A DNA stretch of 64,000 bases from JAOUEA01 sp963810915 (lineage in GTDB: Bacteria > Actinomycetota > UBA4738 > HRBIN12): assembly GCA_963810915.1 (NCBI GenBank), contig CAWEPH010000006.1, forward strand, positions 62,001 through 126,000, in the 5' to 3' direction. The notes beneath the pieces were generated by a model. That model was not told the origin of the DNA. It did not search any database and worked only from the letters and a program-made list of their open reading frames with translations. Within the stretch, counting starts at the first letter, position 1. Every line of letters begins with the position of its first letter. The translations under genes were made by a program, and so were the position numbers. Below are positions 47,222 through 55,914 of this stretch, piece by piece.

Positions 47222-48007
47222 CTACCCTCTGCCGCGCGCCGAACCGGGGAGGCTGCGCCGGAATCTCTCGGGGGCCTCCGCCGGGGACCAGAGCTCGACC
47301 GCCGCGTAGGCGTAGGCGACCATCGCGAGCGCCTGCAGGACGTGCCAGGCCGCGTGCCACTGCATCGCACTGTCGGGCGCACAGAGCGGGCTGACGGACG
47401 AGCCGAGCAAGAACGACACGCCGCCCGTGACCACCGCCGCGACGGCCAGCAGCCATGCCGCGAGGTGGAGCGTGAGCCCGTCGGACACACGAGGACGCAG
47501 CCCCGCCCGCATCGCCGCGACCTCCCCGCATGCCGCGGCCACGGCGAGGGCGGCGGAAACGGCGTCGGTGGCACCGGGCGCGGCCGCGCGCACGACGCCC
47601 GTGACCGCGAGGACGCCACCCCACCAGAAGAAGATGCGCCGGCGCGGCCACCCGAGGATGGTCCCCGCGTCGTGCACGGCCACGAACCCGAGCACCGCGT
47701 AGATCCCCATGTCGTGGAGCCAGTGCGTGCCCGAGGTGTGGACACCGTGGTAGAGGAAGCTCCCCGCCGCGTTCGAGGCGACCGCGAGGGCGAAGGCGGC
47801 GAGCTCCGGCGTCCGGCCGTGGTCACCGCGGAGCGCGCGCAGCATGATCCACGCGCCCGCCGCCAGGAACGCCAGGCTCGACCAGGCGTTCACGGGCTGG
47901 GCGAGCCATCCGGCGTGGACGCGTTCGCAGTCGACACCGCTCGCCAGCAGGGTCAGCATCGCTTCCGCGACCCCCGCCGCATCGGCCGAGCCTTCGCCGC
48001 CGGACAC
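47222..48007 (-). CDS. Ceramidase-like seven-helix membrane protein
   Basis: 261 aa with about seven predicted helices. Three His-containing patches match the alkaline ceramidase/CREST layout: NAWSSLAFLAAGAWIM, then GSFLYHGVHTSGTHWLHDMGIY, and WHAAWHVLQALAMVAYAY near the C-terminus. In that superfamily the Ser, His and Asp positions bind zinc and hydrolyse amide bonds in lipids. Activity on ceramide is not implied in this organism. It starts at GTG 48007, only 14 bp from the divergent lipA start. Confidence 0.65.
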   Translation of the reverse strand: MSGGEGSADAAGVAEAMLTLLASGVDCERVHAGWLAQPVNAWSSLAFLAAGAWIMLRALRGDHGRTPELAAFALAVASNAAGSFLYHGVHTSGTHWLHDMGIYAVLGFVAVHDAGTILGWPRRRIFFWWGGVLAVTGVVRAAAPGATDAVSAALAVAAACGEVAAMRAGLRPRVSDGLTLHLAAWLLAVAAVVTGGVSFLLGSSVSPLCAPDSAMQWHAAWHVLQALAMVAYAYAAVELWSPAEAPERFRRSLPGSARGRG

Positions 48008-48008
48008 C

Positions 48009-48014
48009 TACACT
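48009..48014 (+). promoter_or_regulatory. -10 box of a leaderless lipA promoter
   Basis: TACACT ends 7 nt before the lipA ATG at 48022. It lies within the 14-bp gap between the divergent ceramidase-like and lipA starts. Confidence 0.55.
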
Positions 48015-48021
48015 CGTAGCG

Positions 48022-49005
48022 ATGACGGAGCGCGATCACAACCCCACGAAGCGGCGTCTCCACCTTCCCATCGTAGGCGTGACGAACGGCCCCTCGGACG
48101 CCTCCGGTGTGAACGCCCGCGGCGAGCGCAAGCCGCCCTGGTTGAAGGTGACGCTGCGGAGCGGCCCCAACTACGCTGAGCTGCAGCAGCTGATGCGCGG
48201 TCTCGATCTCCACACCGTCTGTGAGGAGGCGATGTGTCCCAACATCCACGAGTGTTGGGAGGAGCGGGAGGCGACCTTCCTGATCCTCGGATCCAGATGC
48301 ACGAGGCGCTGCGGCTTCTGCGACGTGATGACCGCCAAGCCGGACCCGGTCGACGAATTGGAACCCGAGCGGATCGCCGAGGCCGTCCGCGCCATGGGTC
48401 TGCGTTACGTCGTGCTCACCGGGGTCGCGCGCGATGACCTGTCGGACGGTGGAGCCCGCATCTGGGCTGACGCGATCCGCGCGGTGAAGGCAGCGGTCCC
48501 GGGCTGCGGCGTGGAGGTGCTGCCGAGCGACTTCAAGGGCGGGCAGCGGGACATCGCCACGGTGATCGCCGCCGAACCCGACGTCTTCGCTCACAACCTC
48601 GAGACCGTCCCCCGCCTGCACGAACGGATCCGCCCGGCGTTCGGCTACGCGCGCTCGCTCGACGTCCTCGCCGCCGCGAAACATCTGCGTGCGGGCCAGA
48701 TCACCAAGTCGAACCTGATCCTGGGGATGGGTGAACGTCCGGAGGAGGTCGCGGGGTCGATGCGCGACCTCGTCAGGGCCGGCTGCGACATCCTCACGAT
48801 GGGCCAGTACCTTCAGCCGACCTCCTTCCACCTCCCCGTCGATCGCTGGGTCACGCCCGAAGAGTTCGCCGAACACAAGCGTGCGGGGGAGGCGATGGGC
48901 ATCCGCCACGTGGAGGCCGGCCCCCTCGTGCGTTCGAGCTATCACGCCGGGAAGCAGTTGCGTCGCGCGGTCGAGAACGGCGTGCCGCAGCCTTCCGCAC
49001 CTTAA
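48022..49005 (+). CDS. lipA: Lipoyl synthase LipA
   Basis: A radical-SAM enzyme that inserts two sulfurs into octanoyl groups to make lipoate. It is 327 aa. The auxiliary cluster cysteines are in VCEEAMCPNIHECW, the radical-SAM cluster is in CTRRCGFCDV, and the C-terminal RSSYHAGKQL supplies the conserved Ser. It serves the PDH/BKD E2 encoded at 32404 and the glycine cleavage system, and needs the Fe-S proteins of this window. It is separated from lipB by 13.5 kb. No frame break. Confidence 0.96.
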   Translation: MTERDHNPTKRRLHLPIVGVTNGPSDASGVNARGERKPPWLKVTLRSGPNYAELQQLMRGLDLHTVCEEAMCPNIHECWEEREATFLILGSRCTRRCGFCDVMTAKPDPVDELEPERIAEAVRAMGLRYVVLTGVARDDLSDGGARIWADAIRAVKAAVPGCGVEVLPSDFKGGQRDIATVIAAEPDVFAHNLETVPRLHERIRPAFGYARSLDVLAAAKHLRAGQITKSNLILGMGERPEEVAGSMRDLVRAGCDILTMGQYLQPTSFHLPVDRWVTPEEFAEHKRAGEAMGIRHVEAGPLVRSSYHAGKQLRRAVENGVPQPSAP

Positions 49006-49041
49006 GTGGCCCTGCGCGGGTGACGTCGACGTGCCACGACG

Positions 49042-49420
<379 letters not shown>

Positions 49421-49468
49421 CGCGCGAGCATACCGTCGCGGGGGACGCGCACCGCGCGGACGCCGCCG

Positions 49469-49897
49469 TCAGTGGCGCCCGGCGAGCCAGTCGTCGACGC
49501 CCTGGTTCGCCAGGCGGTCGGCCTCCTTGTTCCGTTCCCTCGGCACGTGTTCGAAGCGGATCGTCGAGAACCGCCTCGCTTGTGCCAGGACCTCGCGGTG
49601 CAGCGTCACGAGATGCGCCGTCTTCACCCGGTACTTCCCCGTGAGCTGGTAGACGAGCAGCTGCGAGTCGCTGCGCAGGACGACATCGGACGCGCCGAGC
49701 TCGCCTGCGCGCTTGAGCCCCTCGATCGCAGCCGTGTACTCCGCCACGTTGTTGGTGGTCTCCCCGAGCCCCTCGGCGATCTCGGCGAGCACCCGACCGT
49801 GGGCGTCGGTGATCTGCACGCCGATACCCGCGGGCCCCGGATTGCCGCGCGCGGCGCCGTCGCAGGCGACCGTCAGAGGACCAGGATCCGCCGGCAA
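49469..49897 (-). CDS. RNase HI-type ribonuclease
   Basis: A 142-aa RNase H-fold protein with the four acidic active-site positions: CDGAARGNPGPAG (Asp), NNVAEYTA (Glu), LRSDSQLLVYQL (Asp), and VPRERNKEADRLAN (final Asp). It cleaves RNA in RNA-DNA hybrids; this short single-domain form is common in actinobacteria. It starts at TTG 49897 and overlaps the upstream zinc-ribbon gene by 25 nt, so the two form an operon ending beside rnpB. Confidence 0.88.
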   Translation of the reverse strand: MPADPGPLTVACDGAARGNPGPAGIGVQITDAHGRVLAEIAEGLGETTNNVAEYTAAIEGLKRAGELGASDVVLRSDSQLLVYQLTGKYRVKTAHLVTLHREVLAQARRFSTIRFEHVPRERNKEADRLANQGVDDWLAGRH

Positions 49898-50580
49898 TAC
49901 TCACACCTCGGGATGGTCTCGGTGCGCTTCAGCTTGTCGAGCTCCATGGAGGAGAGCTGCTCGTGGCACCCTTGGCAGACGCCGTCGACGAGCGCCGCCG
50001 CCCCGATCCCCTTCTTCTGCCGGCGCAGATCGTCGTAGAGCTCGAGGAGCTCCGGTTCGATCGCGCCGGCGAGCTCGGTTCGTCGTTCCTTGGATCGATC
50101 GAGCTCCGCGACGACCCCGATGAGCTCGGCGTCGGCGTCGTTCGAGGTTGTCTCGAGCGCGGAACGCAGGGCGGTGGCCGTGGTCTCGGCCTCCGCGGCA
50201 GAGGCTTCCAGGACCTCGCGCTGCTCCATGAGCGCTAGCAGCTCGTCCTCGCGATCCGAGCGTCGCTTCTTGAGGTTGTCGAGCTCGTGCTGCAGCGCCT
50301 CGAGCTCCTTGGTGTTCACGATGCTGCCGTCGTACATGCGCTTCTGTTCGGCGGCCTCCTTGAGCGAGAGGGACTCGATCTCGTGTTCGAACGTCGCCTG
50401 ATCGCGCGCCATCTCATCGATCCGGAGGCGGAGTTCCCCGAACGCCCGCTCCGCCGTGTCGGCCTCCGCGCGCGCAGCAGCGATCGCCTCGCCCGACTCG
50501 AGCGCCGCGCGCCGCGTCTGGGCACGGTCGATCTCCGTGTCGAGGTGCTGGAGTTCGAGCAGCCGGTCCGATCCGCGCAT
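49873..50580 (-). CDS. Coiled-coil zinc-ribbon protein (DUF164/C4-type)
   Basis: 235 aa. Residues 1-175 are predicted long coiled coil (heptad-rich, many Glu/Arg/Leu). The C-terminus is a four-cysteine zinc ribbon, DGVCQGCHEQLSS...IPRCEYCRRILVL. Relatives are widespread in actinobacteria, usually next to an RNase H gene as here, and are suggested to bind nucleic acid. Function is not established. A TAGGCT box lies 9 nt upstream of the ATG, so the transcript is nearly leaderless. Confidence 0.85.
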   Translation of the reverse strand: MRGSDRLLELQHLDTEIDRAQTRRAALESGEAIAAARAEADTAERAFGELRLRIDEMARDQATFEHEIESLSLKEAAEQKRMYDGSIVNTKELEALQHELDNLKKRRSDREDELLALMEQREVLEASAAEAETTATALRSALETTSNDADAELIGVVAELDRSKERRTELAGAIEPELLELYDDLRRQKKGIGAAALVDGVCQGCHEQLSSMELDKLKRTETIPRCEYCRRILVL

Positions 50581-50658
50581 CGCGGAGGCAGCCTAGCCGA
50601 TGCCGGGCTCCGTACGCCCCGGAAGCGCGGGCCCTCAGGCGTCCGCTCCAACCTCGGT

Positions 50659-50850
50659 CTACGGGAGCTTGAAGCTCTCGAACCTCGAGTTGGTCTCGCG
50701 GCCCATGAAGGCCACGGCTCCCACGATCACCGCGAAGATGAAGGCCAGCATCAATGCGTACTCGACGGCGGTAGCGCCGTCTTCGTCCATCAGCCGATCC
50801 CGTAGCTCGGCGTGCCAGACCTGCACTCGGGTGTAGGTGCGCAGGAACAT
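50659..50850 (-). CDS. Flp/Fap-type pilin prepilin
   Basis: 63 aa from ATG 50850, with GGGAG 5 nt upstream. The prepilin cleavage signature is clear: DEDG|ATAVEYALMLAFIF, where cutting after Gly leaves Glu at +5 and Tyr at +6, followed by a hydrophobic helix. Flp pilins are assembled by Tad machinery, but no tad gene occurs here, so the pilus genes must lie elsewhere or the protein acts alone. A short tetranucleotide repeat lies in its leader. Confidence 0.82.
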   Translation of the reverse strand: MFLRTYTRVQVWHAELRDRLMDEDGATAVEYALMLAFIFAVIVGAVAFMGRETNSRFESFKLP

Positions 50851-50864
50851 GCGATCTCCCGATC

Positions 50865-50883
50865 CCGTCCGTCCGTCCGTCCG
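50865..50883. repeat. Short CCGT tandem repeat in the pilin leader
   Basis: Four perfect CCGT units plus a partial fifth, directly upstream of the Flp pilin Shine-Dalgarno sequence. Short, and possibly chance in GC-rich DNA. Confidence 0.6.
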
Positions 50884-50974
50884 ATCCGTCGCGTCGGGCC
50901 GCCCGCGCAGGGCGGCCCAATCGCGCCGTCTTGCAACGGGTATCGGCACGTAGGACGGTGAAAGTTGAGCCGGG

Positions 50975-50980
50975 TAGGCT
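50975..50980 (+). promoter_or_regulatory. -10 box of a leaderless SDR promoter
   Basis: TAGGCT, 7 nt before the ATG at 50988. It supports this start over in-frame codons upstream. Confidence 0.5.
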
Positions 50981-50987
50981 CCCGCAC

Positions 50988-51767
50988 ATGCAGGACGAGG
51001 CGCGAGGTCGGGTTGCCTTGATCACCGGGGCGGGTTCGGACACGGGCATCGGATCCGCGTGCGCATCCACGCTCGGCCGCGAAGGTGCCGCACTCGCCAT
51101 CGCGTCCACGACCGAACGGATCCACGAACGGGCCGCCGAGCTGCACGCGCTCGGCTACGACGTCGGCGGGTTCATGGCGGACCTCACCGACCGACACCAG
51201 ACCCGGCGCCTCGTCGACGAGGTGATCGAACGATTCGGTCGCATCGACATCCTCGTGAACAACGCAGGGATGGTGAACGTCTCCCTGGAAGCCTGGGAGC
51301 CCTCGCCCTTCCTCGAGTCGGACGAACGCGATTGGGACCTCGATATCGCGATGAACCTGGGCACCGCCTACAACACGACGCGGGCGGCCCTGCCGGCCAT
51401 GGTCGACCGCGGCTGGGGACGCGTGGTGATGGTCTCGTCCGTGACCGGGCCGCTCGTCACGATGCAGGGATCGACCGGCTACAGCGCGGCGAAGGCCGGG
51501 ATGGACGGCCTCATGCGCGGCTTGGCGCTCGAGGTCGGCGGACGGGGGGTAACGGTCAACTCCGTGGCGCCCGGGTGGATCGCGACCGGTTCGCAGAGCG
51601 ACGCGGAGGCCGAGGCCGGTCGGCACACACCCCTCGGGCGTTCGGGGACGCCCCAAGAGGTGGCCGAGGTTGTCGCCTTCCTCGCGAGCGACCGGGCCAG
51701 CTACGTGACCGGCCAGGCCATCGTGGTCGACGGGGGCAACACGATCCAGGAGGCCAAGGGCCCCTGA
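50988..51767 (+). CDS. Short-chain dehydrogenase/reductase (FabG-like)
   Basis: 259-aa classical SDR. The dinucleotide-binding motif is TGAGSDTGIGSA, with NNAG at mid-protein and the catalytic Ser-Tyr-Lys in VSSVTGPL...GYSAAKAG. The C-terminal SYVTGQAIVVDGG is typical of FabG-type 3-oxoacyl reductases and many catabolic SDRs. Substrate is not predictable. SURF1 follows 54 nt later but has its own -10-like box. Confidence 0.9.
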   Translation: MQDEARGRVALITGAGSDTGIGSACASTLGREGAALAIASTTERIHERAAELHALGYDVGGFMADLTDRHQTRRLVDEVIERFGRIDILVNNAGMVNVSLEAWEPSPFLESDERDWDLDIAMNLGTAYNTTRAALPAMVDRGWGRVVMVSSVTGPLVTMQGSTGYSAAKAGMDGLMRGLALEVGGRGVTVNSVAPGWIATGSQSDAEAEAGRHTPLGRSGTPQEVAEVVAFLASDRASYVTGQAIVVDGGNTIQEAKGP

Positions 51768-51821
51768 TCGAGTTGCCATGCCCGGGGAAGTCCGCGAGGG
51801 CGCGGCTATGCTCGGACGCGG

Positions 51822-52599
51822 ATGCTCCGCTTCCTCCTCAAGCCCCGCTGGATCGCCCTCGGTCTGTTCGCCCTCGTCATGACCGCGCTCTGCATCCGCC
51901 TCGGCTTCTGGCAACTCGATCGCCTTCAGGGCCGCCGTTACTACAACCACCTCTTCGAGCAGGGCATGGCCGCGCCGCCGAGACCGGTCGAGGCCCTCGT
52001 GGACGCGAACGCCGGCGGCTCCCTGCTCTACCGCCGGGCCGAGGCCACCGGCACGTACGACCCGCAGCGCGAGGTCATCCTCTACGGACGCAGCAACCAG
52101 GATCAGCCGGGCAACCACGTCCTCACGCCGCTCGAGTTGCCCGACGGTCGCGCCGTGCTCGTCGACCGCGGCTGGGTGCCCTACGCGATGGACACGCCCC
52201 CCGTCACGCGGGCGTCGCCGCCCGCGAGCACGGTGACGGTGACGGGCCTCCTCGCCCCCTCCGAGCCCGGTGGGTCGCCGCAAGCCGGCACCACGACCAC
52301 GTTCACGCGTGTGGACCTAGAGCAGATCGGGCGGCAGCTCCCCTATCCGCTGCTCCCCTACTACCTCCAGCTCCGCACCCAGGATCCCGCCCAAGCGGGC
52401 GCCCTCCCGGTCCCGCCGCCAGCGCCCACCGCTCGACGAGGGACCGCACATGGGCTACGCGCTCCAGTGGTTCGCCTTCGCCTCGATCGCGGCCCTGGGG
52501 TTCCTCCTCCTCGTCGTCAGGGAGGCGCGCGAGGAGCGCCACCGGCTCCATCCGACACCCGAAGACGTTCATCCTCAGGACACCGAGCCTGCGCGCTGA
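51822..52599 (+). CDS. SURF1-family cytochrome oxidase assembly protein (one frame break)
   Basis: About 258 aa corrected. It has two membrane helices at the ends with an extracytoplasmic domain between: LFALVMTALCIRLGFWQLDRLQGRR at the N-terminus and HMGYALQWFAFASIAALGFLLLVVR at the C-terminus, both SURF1 hallmarks, plus VLVDRGWVP in the middle. SURF1 aids haem insertion into aa3-type oxidases. One extra base at about 52431 (PT|LDEGPHMGYALQW) breaks the frame; the stop is at 52597-52599. A TATGCT box lies 9 nt before the ATG. Confidence 0.92.
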
Positions 52600-52739
52600 T
52601 CGCATCGCGTGCTGGTAGGGTCTGTCGTGAGGGCACAGATTCTTGGTTCGCCATGTGTCGTTCCCTCAACCGGCGCGTCACGCCGGCGCCCGACGGGCAG
52701 CAAGAAGGCCCCGACGGCGGAAGAAAGGAGGGATCGCCA

Positions 52740-52943
52740 GTGGCAACCGGAACCGTGAAGTGGTTCAACTCCGAGAAGGGGTTCGGCTTCATCACCCCCG
52801 AGGACGGCAGCGCAGACGTGTTCGTGCACTTCAGCGCGATCGCCGGAGAGGGGTACCGCAACCTCGACGAGGGGCAGCGCGTGGAGTTCGACGTGACCCA
52901 GGGCCAGAAGGGCCCGCAGGCCGCGAACGTTCGTCCCGCCTGA
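52740..52943 (+). CDS. cspA: Cold-shock domain protein
   Basis: A 67-aa single-stranded nucleic-acid-binding protein with both RNP motifs: KGFGFITPEDG (RNP1) and DVFVHFSAI (RNP2). It starts at GTG 52740 with AAAGGAGGG 7 nt upstream. A TAGGGT box at 52616-52621 would give a leader of about 110 nt, the long leader usual for cold-shock genes. A strong terminator follows. Confidence 0.95.
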   Translation: MATGTVKWFNSEKGFGFITPEDGSADVFVHFSAIAGEGYRNLDEGQRVEFDVTQGQKGPQAANVRPA

Positions 52944-52960
52944 CCACGATCAGCTGGAAA

Positions 52961-52993
52961 CGAAGGGCCCGGCGCTTCGCGCCGGGCCCTTCG
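52961..52993 (+). terminator. Intrinsic terminator of the cold-shock gene
   Basis: A stem of 14-15 G+C-rich pairs with a tight TTC-type loop, starting 18 nt after the cspA stop. The bases after it are moderately T-rich (TCGTCGTT). It is the strongest hairpin of this kind in the window. Confidence 0.75.
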
Positions 52994-53047
52994 TCGTTCG
53001 CGGCCTTGGGATAGGGTGAGCCCCGGTACGCGCGGGAGGGATCGTCG

Positions 53048-53347
53048 ATGTGCTTCGTGTTCGCGCTGGGTCTGCTCACCCCCCGGCTCGTGATCGTCGT
53101 CCTCTGGCTCTTCACGGACTACATGAGCCGAGCCTTCACGACCTGGATCTGGCCGACGCTCGGCTTCTTCATCCTGCCGACGACCACCATCGCGTACGCG
53201 ATCGCGAAGAACTCGCTCTCGACACCCACCGGGGCCATCAAGGCCGGCGGCGTGATCGTGATCGTGCTGGGGGTGATCATCGACCTCGGGTTGATCGGCC
53301 GCGGGCGAGGCATCGCCAAGCGGCGCGGCGACCCCGAGTACACGTAG
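53048..53347 (+). CDS. Small membrane protein of unknown function
   Basis: 99 aa with three predicted helices (LLTPRLVIVVLWLFTDYM, WIWPTLGFFILPTTTIAYAI, AGGVIVIVLGVIIDLGLIG) and a basic tail. It starts at ATG 53048 with GGGAGGG upstream, and a TAGGGT box lies about 30 nt earlier. I recognise no family beyond a general resemblance to actinobacterial small membrane proteins. Its stop abuts that of the convergent haemoglobin gene. Confidence 0.7.
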   Translation: MCFVFALGLLTPRLVIVVLWLFTDYMSRAFTTWIWPTLGFFILPTTTIAYAIAKNSLSTPTGAIKAGGVIVIVLGVIIDLGLIGRGRGIAKRRGDPEYT

Positions 53348-53734
53348 TCAATCGCGGTTGCGCATCGATTCCGCAGCGAAGCCGAAGTACCGTTCGAACG
53401 CGTCCGCCGCCTCGGGAGGCGGTTCCATCGTCGCCACCGCGTCCCGCATGTGCCCCAGCCAGTGGTTGCGCTCCTCCGGACCGATCGCGAACGGGGCATG
53501 ACGCATGCGCAACCGCGGATGGCCCCGCTCCTGCGAATACGTAGTCGGGCCGCCCCAGTACTGGGCCAGGAAGAGCGTCAGACGATGGCGCGCCCCGGCG
53601 AGGTCGTCCGGGTCGGGGTAGAGCCGTAGCAGCACGGGATCCCCCGCGACCCCTCGATAGAAGCGATCCACGAGGCCCTCGAAGAAGGGCATCCCGCCCA
53701 CGATCTCGTACACGCTGATCTCGTGCTCGGCCAT
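53348..53734 (-). CDS. glbO: Group II truncated haemoglobin
   Basis: 128 aa. Landmarks of the GlbO (trHbO) type: VYEIVGGMPFFEGLVDRFYRGVAGDP at the N-terminus, FLAQYWGGPTTYS in the middle, and the proximal His in LRMRHAPFAIGPEERNHWL. It binds O2 and may handle NO or reactive species near respiration. The ATG at 53734 has TAGACT 8 nt upstream on the minus strand, so the message is nearly leaderless. Confidence 0.92.
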   Translation of the reverse strand: MAEHEISVYEIVGGMPFFEGLVDRFYRGVAGDPVLLRLYPDPDDLAGARHRLTLFLAQYWGGPTTYSQERGHPRLRMRHAPFAIGPEERNHWLGHMRDAVATMEPPPEAADAFERYFGFAAESMRNRD

Positions 53735-53810
53735 CTCGCGCGAGTCTACGGCCGGGGGGCAGCCCCGGGTTGAGCGGGCACACCCCGCGACGCCGGCCCG
53801 CCTTCCATCG

Positions 53811-54302
53811 TCACTCCATGTGGGTGCTCATCCGCTCGCCGAGCTCCCGGTCGAGGAGCAGGAGGGCCGGGCCGTCCTTGCCGGCCATGCAGAGGGACTC
53901 CACGATCTGCCCAACGGTCTGCTCCTCCTCGATCTGTTCGGTCGCGAACCACTGGAGCAGCGACACGGTGGCCGGGTCCGCGACGGGGAAGAGCGCGTCG
54001 ATGGAGGCGGAGATCATCCGCTCGTGCTCGAGCGCCTGCTCGAACACGTCGAGCGGCGCTCCGAACACGCTGGGGGGCTCCGCGATGGATGCGAGCCGCA
54101 CGATCCCTCCGCGCTCCAGGATGTGGTCGAAGAACCTCATCGCGTGGCCCTGCTCCTCGGCGGCCTGCAACCGCATCCAGCGCGCGAACCCGGGCAGGTT
54201 GGCGTGCTCGAGATGCGCGGACATCGCCAGGTACAGGTAGGAGGAGTACGCCTCCTTGTTGAGTTGGTCGTTCAACGCGACCTCGAGCTGTTCGGTCAGC
54301 AT
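53811..54302 (-). CDS. Ferritin (non-haem, Ftn type)
   Basis: A 163-aa iron-storage protein. Ferroxidase-centre residues are visible in NKEAYSSYLYLAMS, AAEEQGHAMRFFDHIL (ExxH), and EQIEEEQTVGQIVE, all in the four-helix ferritin pattern. The ATG at 54302 is preferred over one five codons upstream because GAGGGGTGG sits at a suitable distance. It stores iron that could feed the Suf pathway. No frame break. Confidence 0.93.
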   Translation of the reverse strand: MLTEQLEVALNDQLNKEAYSSYLYLAMSAHLEHANLPGFARWMRLQAAEEQGHAMRFFDHILERGGIVRLASIAEPPSVFGAPLDVFEQALEHERMISASIDALFPVADPATVSLLQWFATEQIEEEQTVGQIVESLCMAGKDGPALLLLDRELGERMSTHME

Positions 54303-54412
54303 GGTGCCACCCCTCACTCTCGCTGAGGCCAGCGTAGGTCGGGCCTTTCACGGGATGGCGGGCCGCCCGACCCCTTCCACGCGGGGCCTGCCGCCGGGCG
54401 GCACCACATCGC

Positions 54413-54709
54413 TCAGTCGTCGGCGTGGAGCGATGGTGCGGGAGCGCCCTGCACGCCCGGAGACGACGCGCCCGCGCGGTGCGACGGGGCGGTGGTCACA
54501 GGAACGGGCAGAGGCATCGTGGACCGGATCGGGGCCACCACGTGCACCGGACGGATGGGCGCCAAGTCGCCCAGATGCGCCGTCCGGATACCGGTGAGCA
54601 CCACCAATACGCTCACCCCGAGAACGGCCGCCGCCATCACCCACCGGAGAACCGCGCCTGGCTCGGCACGTCCGTGTCGGCGAGGGTTGATCGGAGCGCT
54701 GGTGGACAT
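54413..54709 (-). CDS. Small single-helix membrane protein, unknown
   Basis: 98 aa. A basic N-terminus (INPRRHGRAEPG) is followed by one helix (VLRWVMAAAVLGVSVLVVLTGI) and a Pro-rich, probably extracytoplasmic tail. It starts at ATG 54709 with GGAGG 8 nt upstream, which is the main reason to believe it. I do not recognise a family. Confidence 0.5.
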   Translation of the reverse strand: MSTSAPINPRRHGRAEPGAVLRWVMAAAVLGVSVLVVLTGIRTAHLGDLAPIRPVHVVAPIRSTMPLPVPVTTAPSHRAGASSPGVQGAPAPSLHADD

Positions 54710-54861
54710 GCGTCTCGCCTCCTTCTGGGTCCATGGTCAACGACGACGGCGTGGTCCGCACGCGCTCCGGAGCAGAACTGGGCGTCGGATGGATGAACCG
54801 TCACATCCCCTTGGACCGAGGACCTCGGTCCTGTCCGGGCGCTCATGCGTGCCATGCTTCG

Positions 54862-55914
54862 GTGGTGAACGATCCAGAGATGCCGGACCGGGGATCGGGC
54901 GAGGAACCGGAGACCGTGCCGAAGGGGTGGCGCCGCTTCGCGGCGAAGGAGGCGTCGTTCCAGCGTCGGCTGCAGGACACCGAGGCCCGGGCGAGCACCG
55001 AGGACGCCGGTGGGTGGAGACGGGTGGTCGCACCCACCCTCATCGTGGCCCGGCGCGTGGGGAGCGACGCGGTCGGCATCCTCGCGGGATCCCTCACCTA
55101 CGGCGCGTTCCTGTCCCTTCCACCCTTGTTGATGGTGATGCTTTCCATCACCGGCGCCGTCTTGAAGAACGATCCGGCGGCCACGCAGGACGTGCTCGAC
55201 GCGGTCACCAACGTGATCCCGGGCCTGTCGACCATGGTGAACACCTCGCTCAACGTGCAGACCGCGCAGCAGATCGGGATCGGGGTGGTCGGGGCCATCG
55301 CCGTCGTGTGGTCGGCGTCGGGGTTCGCCGCGAGGGCCCGCAACGCGTTCGGTGCGATCTTCCGGACCCAGCGCACGGGCCTCGTGTTCGGTCGGGTCTC
55401 CGCTGCCTTGCTCGGCACACCGATCCTGTTGCTGTTCATCGTCCTGGCCTCCGCGGGAGGCCTCTCGGCAGGACTCAGGATCGTCGGCGACATCCGGCTG
55501 ATCTCGGAGCTCGTGTCCTTCCTGGTGCTCGCGGTGGTGAGCCTCGCGTTCGCCCTGCTCACCTACCGCCTGCTCACCCCCGGCGCCGGGCCCCGGCTCG
55601 TCGAACACCTGCCCGGCTCGATCCTGTTCACGGCCGGATGGTTGGTGCTCCACGCCCTCGGAGCGGAATACGTGACGCGTGTGGTGGCCAAGACCACCGC
55701 GCTCTACGGGACGATCGGCGCCATCTTCGGGGTGCTCGCCTTCCTCTACCTAACGATGTGGTGGCTCTTGCTGTGCGCGGAGGTCACACAGGTGCTGCGC
55801 GAGCGCGAACGGGCGGAACCGTCGCCCAGCCCTCTCGCGGGCGTCTCCGCCGGTAAGCTCCCACCCGACGACGGGCCCGAACACGTCGCCGGAGCGAAAG
55901 GAGAACCCCGATGA
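54862..55914 (+). CDS. YihY/BrkB-family inner membrane protein
   Basis: About 350 aa. An acidic N-terminal tail of about 60 residues leads to six predicted helices with the family sequence ILAGSLTYGAFLSLPPLLMVML and the later ALYGTIGAIFGVLAFLYLTMWWLLLCAEVTQVL. It was once thought to be an RNase BN and is now a membrane protein of unknown function. Two GTG codons (54862 and 54865) are possible starts. Its stop overlaps the next gene (ATGA). Confidence 0.85.
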   Translation: MVNDPEMPDRGSGEEPETVPKGWRRFAAKEASFQRRLQDTEARASTEDAGGWRRVVAPTLIVARRVGSDAVGILAGSLTYGAFLSLPPLLMVMLSITGAVLKNDPAATQDVLDAVTNVIPGLSTMVNTSLNVQTAQQIGIGVVGAIAVVWSASGFAARARNAFGAIFRTQRTGLVFGRVSAALLGTPILLLFIVLASAGGLSAGLRIVGDIRLISELVSFLVLAVVSLAFALLTYRLLTPGAGPRLVEHLPGSILFTAGWLVLHALGAEYVTRVVAKTTALYGTIGAIFGVLAFLYLTMWWLLLCAEVTQVLRERERAEPSPSPLAGVSAGKLPPDDGPEHVAGAKGEPR

